DNA from: Scortum barcoo
Taxonomy: Eukaryota > Chordata > Actinopteri > Centrarchiformes > Terapontidae
Direction of reading: 5' to 3'
DNA length: 64,000 nucleotides
Assembly (NCBI GenBank): GCA_023238725.1
Contig: CM041541.1
Span: 13,843,544-13,907,543 of the forward strand
Shown here piece by piece: positions 62,794 through 64,000 of the stretch. The stretch's first letter is position 1; every line of letters starts with the position of its first letter. The translations under genes and the position numbers were made by a program. Below the pieces are notes generated by a model. It did not search any database. It was not told the origin of the DNA and saw only the letters and a program-made list of their open reading frames with translations.

Positions 62794-64000
62794 TTAGTCG
62801 CCGTCGTCTTGTCCGGTCTTGTCGATAACTTTCCTCATCCACCTGTTCATCCTGAACACGTGAGTGTAGAAGCCGTACTTCCCGTCCCGGTCGCAGCCAT
62901 TTCGCCCCTTACGACACGATGCCCATCTGGTACCAGCGGTTCTCTGCTGGGTACTGCACACAGAGGTTCAACAGCTCAAATCACCCACGAGTTAAAACTC
63001 ACTGTCTATGAGCAGGAATACGGACGTTTTATACTCAGCAAATATTTTAATCATCAGTTAATCATTTTAGTTAAACAGTCCACATTCTAGTTTGTTCATT
63101 ATTTCTTATATTTTTAATAACTTAATCTAGAAACAAATCAACAGATTAACTGACACTGAAAGTAGTTGCAGCTCCTTCAAAGTGTTTATGAAAGTTTTGT
63201 CAGTAACTAACAGGTTTTATTATTACATGTTGATAACAGATTGTGAATGTCAGCTGATTCTCACCTTCATCACAAACGGTCCACCACTGTCTCCCTCACA
63301 GGCGTCTCCACGCTGAGAGTCCTCCGGTTTATAACCTGAAACAAACACACACACTCATACGTGATGCTGTCAGATCATCACTGATCAGTTGTGTGATCGT
63401 CACTTTAGTGTTGCAGCTGCGTAGAAAACACGTCATCATTTCTCAGTTAACTGTTGAATAGTTTGTGTCAGTGAAGTAACGTCAGACAAACGTAAAGCAG
63501 GAAATAGATTCATGACTGTGTTGATCAAAGTTGAAACCAAACAAAGTATTGTGGTGGTCTCTGGATCAGAGGAGACGTTACCAGCACAGAACATGTTGTC
63601 GGTGATCTTGACGGCTGTGGAGGTGCGGCAGATGTTCTGGTCCACGATTGGCAGGTGGATTTGCTGCAGGACGGTCGGCAACTGTCGGGCTGAAGGGTTC
63701 CAGACTTCCTTCAGGTTCCCCCAGCCGGTCACTCGACCCTTGAAGCCTTCAGACATCAGCCTGCGGGAGGAGAGCGGCCGTCAGACGGGTGGAGGAGGGA
63801 AAAGGAGAGTCTGAACAGGGAGGAGGTTGGGGTCTTACGTCTTGGCCACCTTCTTGTTGGGGAGGCAGACGGGGTGGATCTCGTTGCTGAATGTGATTGG
63901 CCGTCTCATTTTCAGCAGCGCGATGTCACGGTCCAGGTTTTCCTTCCAGTTGTACTTCGGATGGACGATGATCTCGCTGATGGCCACAATCCTCTCCGTG
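62794..64000 (-). CDS. f2: Prothrombin (coagulation factor II), 3' part
   Basis: Thrombin precursor that cleaves fibrinogen. The gene continues beyond the right edge. Exons in gene order: 63839-64000 (partial; IIVHPKYNWKENLDRDIALL, catalytic Asp), 63582-63760 (GFKGRVTGWGNLKEVW, ITDNMFCAG), 63265-63335 (GDACEGDSGGPFVMK, catalytic Ser) and 62794-62953 (YPAENRWYQMGIVS ... CDRDGKYGFYTHVFR, stop 62794-62796). These are diagnostic of thrombin (NLDRDIALL, WGNLKE, RGDACEGDSGGPFVMK). In the last exon two 2-base insertions, near 62899-62900 and 62909-62910, disrupt the SWGEGC motif and create an early TAA. The flanking residues on both sides are normal, so a sequencing/assembly error is the simplest reading. 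AATAAA follows on the minus strand at 62718. Confidence 0.92.

Noticed and set aside
62794..62953. f2 as a pseudogene because of the early TAA
   Set aside because: The other exons are intact with all catalytic residues, a polyadenylation signal follows, and the damage is two 2-base insertions of the same kind of small indel seen in other genes here.

Overview
The window looks like a ray-finned (teleost, probably percomorph-type) fish chromosome. The genes are compact with GT-AG introns, (CA)n and minisatellite arrays are abundant, and the gene content matches vertebrate coagulation loci. Exon models below were built by hand from reading frames, splice sites and remembered family motifs. No database search was run.

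Layout. Positions 1-24131 (+) hold a tandem cluster of five vitamin-K-dependent (Gla-EGF-EGF-serine protease) genes: a factor VII/protein C-like gene (506-3345, signal exon not found), f7 (4566-8325), the catalytically dead f7i (9520-13442), f10 (15831-19291) and protein Z, proz (20764-24131). On the minus strand follow pcid2 (24845-28546), tbx19 (31471-42925), sft2d2 (47056-50022) and an unrecognised RING-H2 gene (51782-54379). A plus-strand zinc-finger gene (56048-61924) has an N-terminus resembling the shelterin protein TIN2. The 3' part of prothrombin f2 (62794 to the window end, minus strand) closes the window, so six clotting-type genes lie within 64 kb.

How they relate. F7, F10 and prothrombin act in sequence in the clotting cascade. 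F7i and protein Z are protease-fold proteins without a working active site. The flanking genes are unrelated: TREX-2/mRNA export (pcid2), a Brachyury-family pituitary factor (tbx19), Golgi trafficking (sft2d2) and two probable nuclear or ubiquitin-related proteins.

Notable points. (1) A TIN2-like domain is joined to about 13 C2H2 fingers. (2) About 18 RFX X-box-like palindromes are arrayed in an sft2d2 intron. (3) pcid2 contains an AT-AC U12-type intron that keeps the frame exactly. (4) A 3.6-kb CTGTTTATACAC array sits in a tbx19 intron and is free of plus-strand stops. (5) Protein Z carries a roughly 100-residue N/Q/S/G-rich insertion where the active-site serine loop should be. (6) An extra intron with an inverted-repeat element splits the f10 catalytic exon. 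(7) Small frame-breaking indels occur in at least five otherwise conserved genes, which suggests assembly indel errors or allelic damage and should be resolved before any gene is called a pseudogene.
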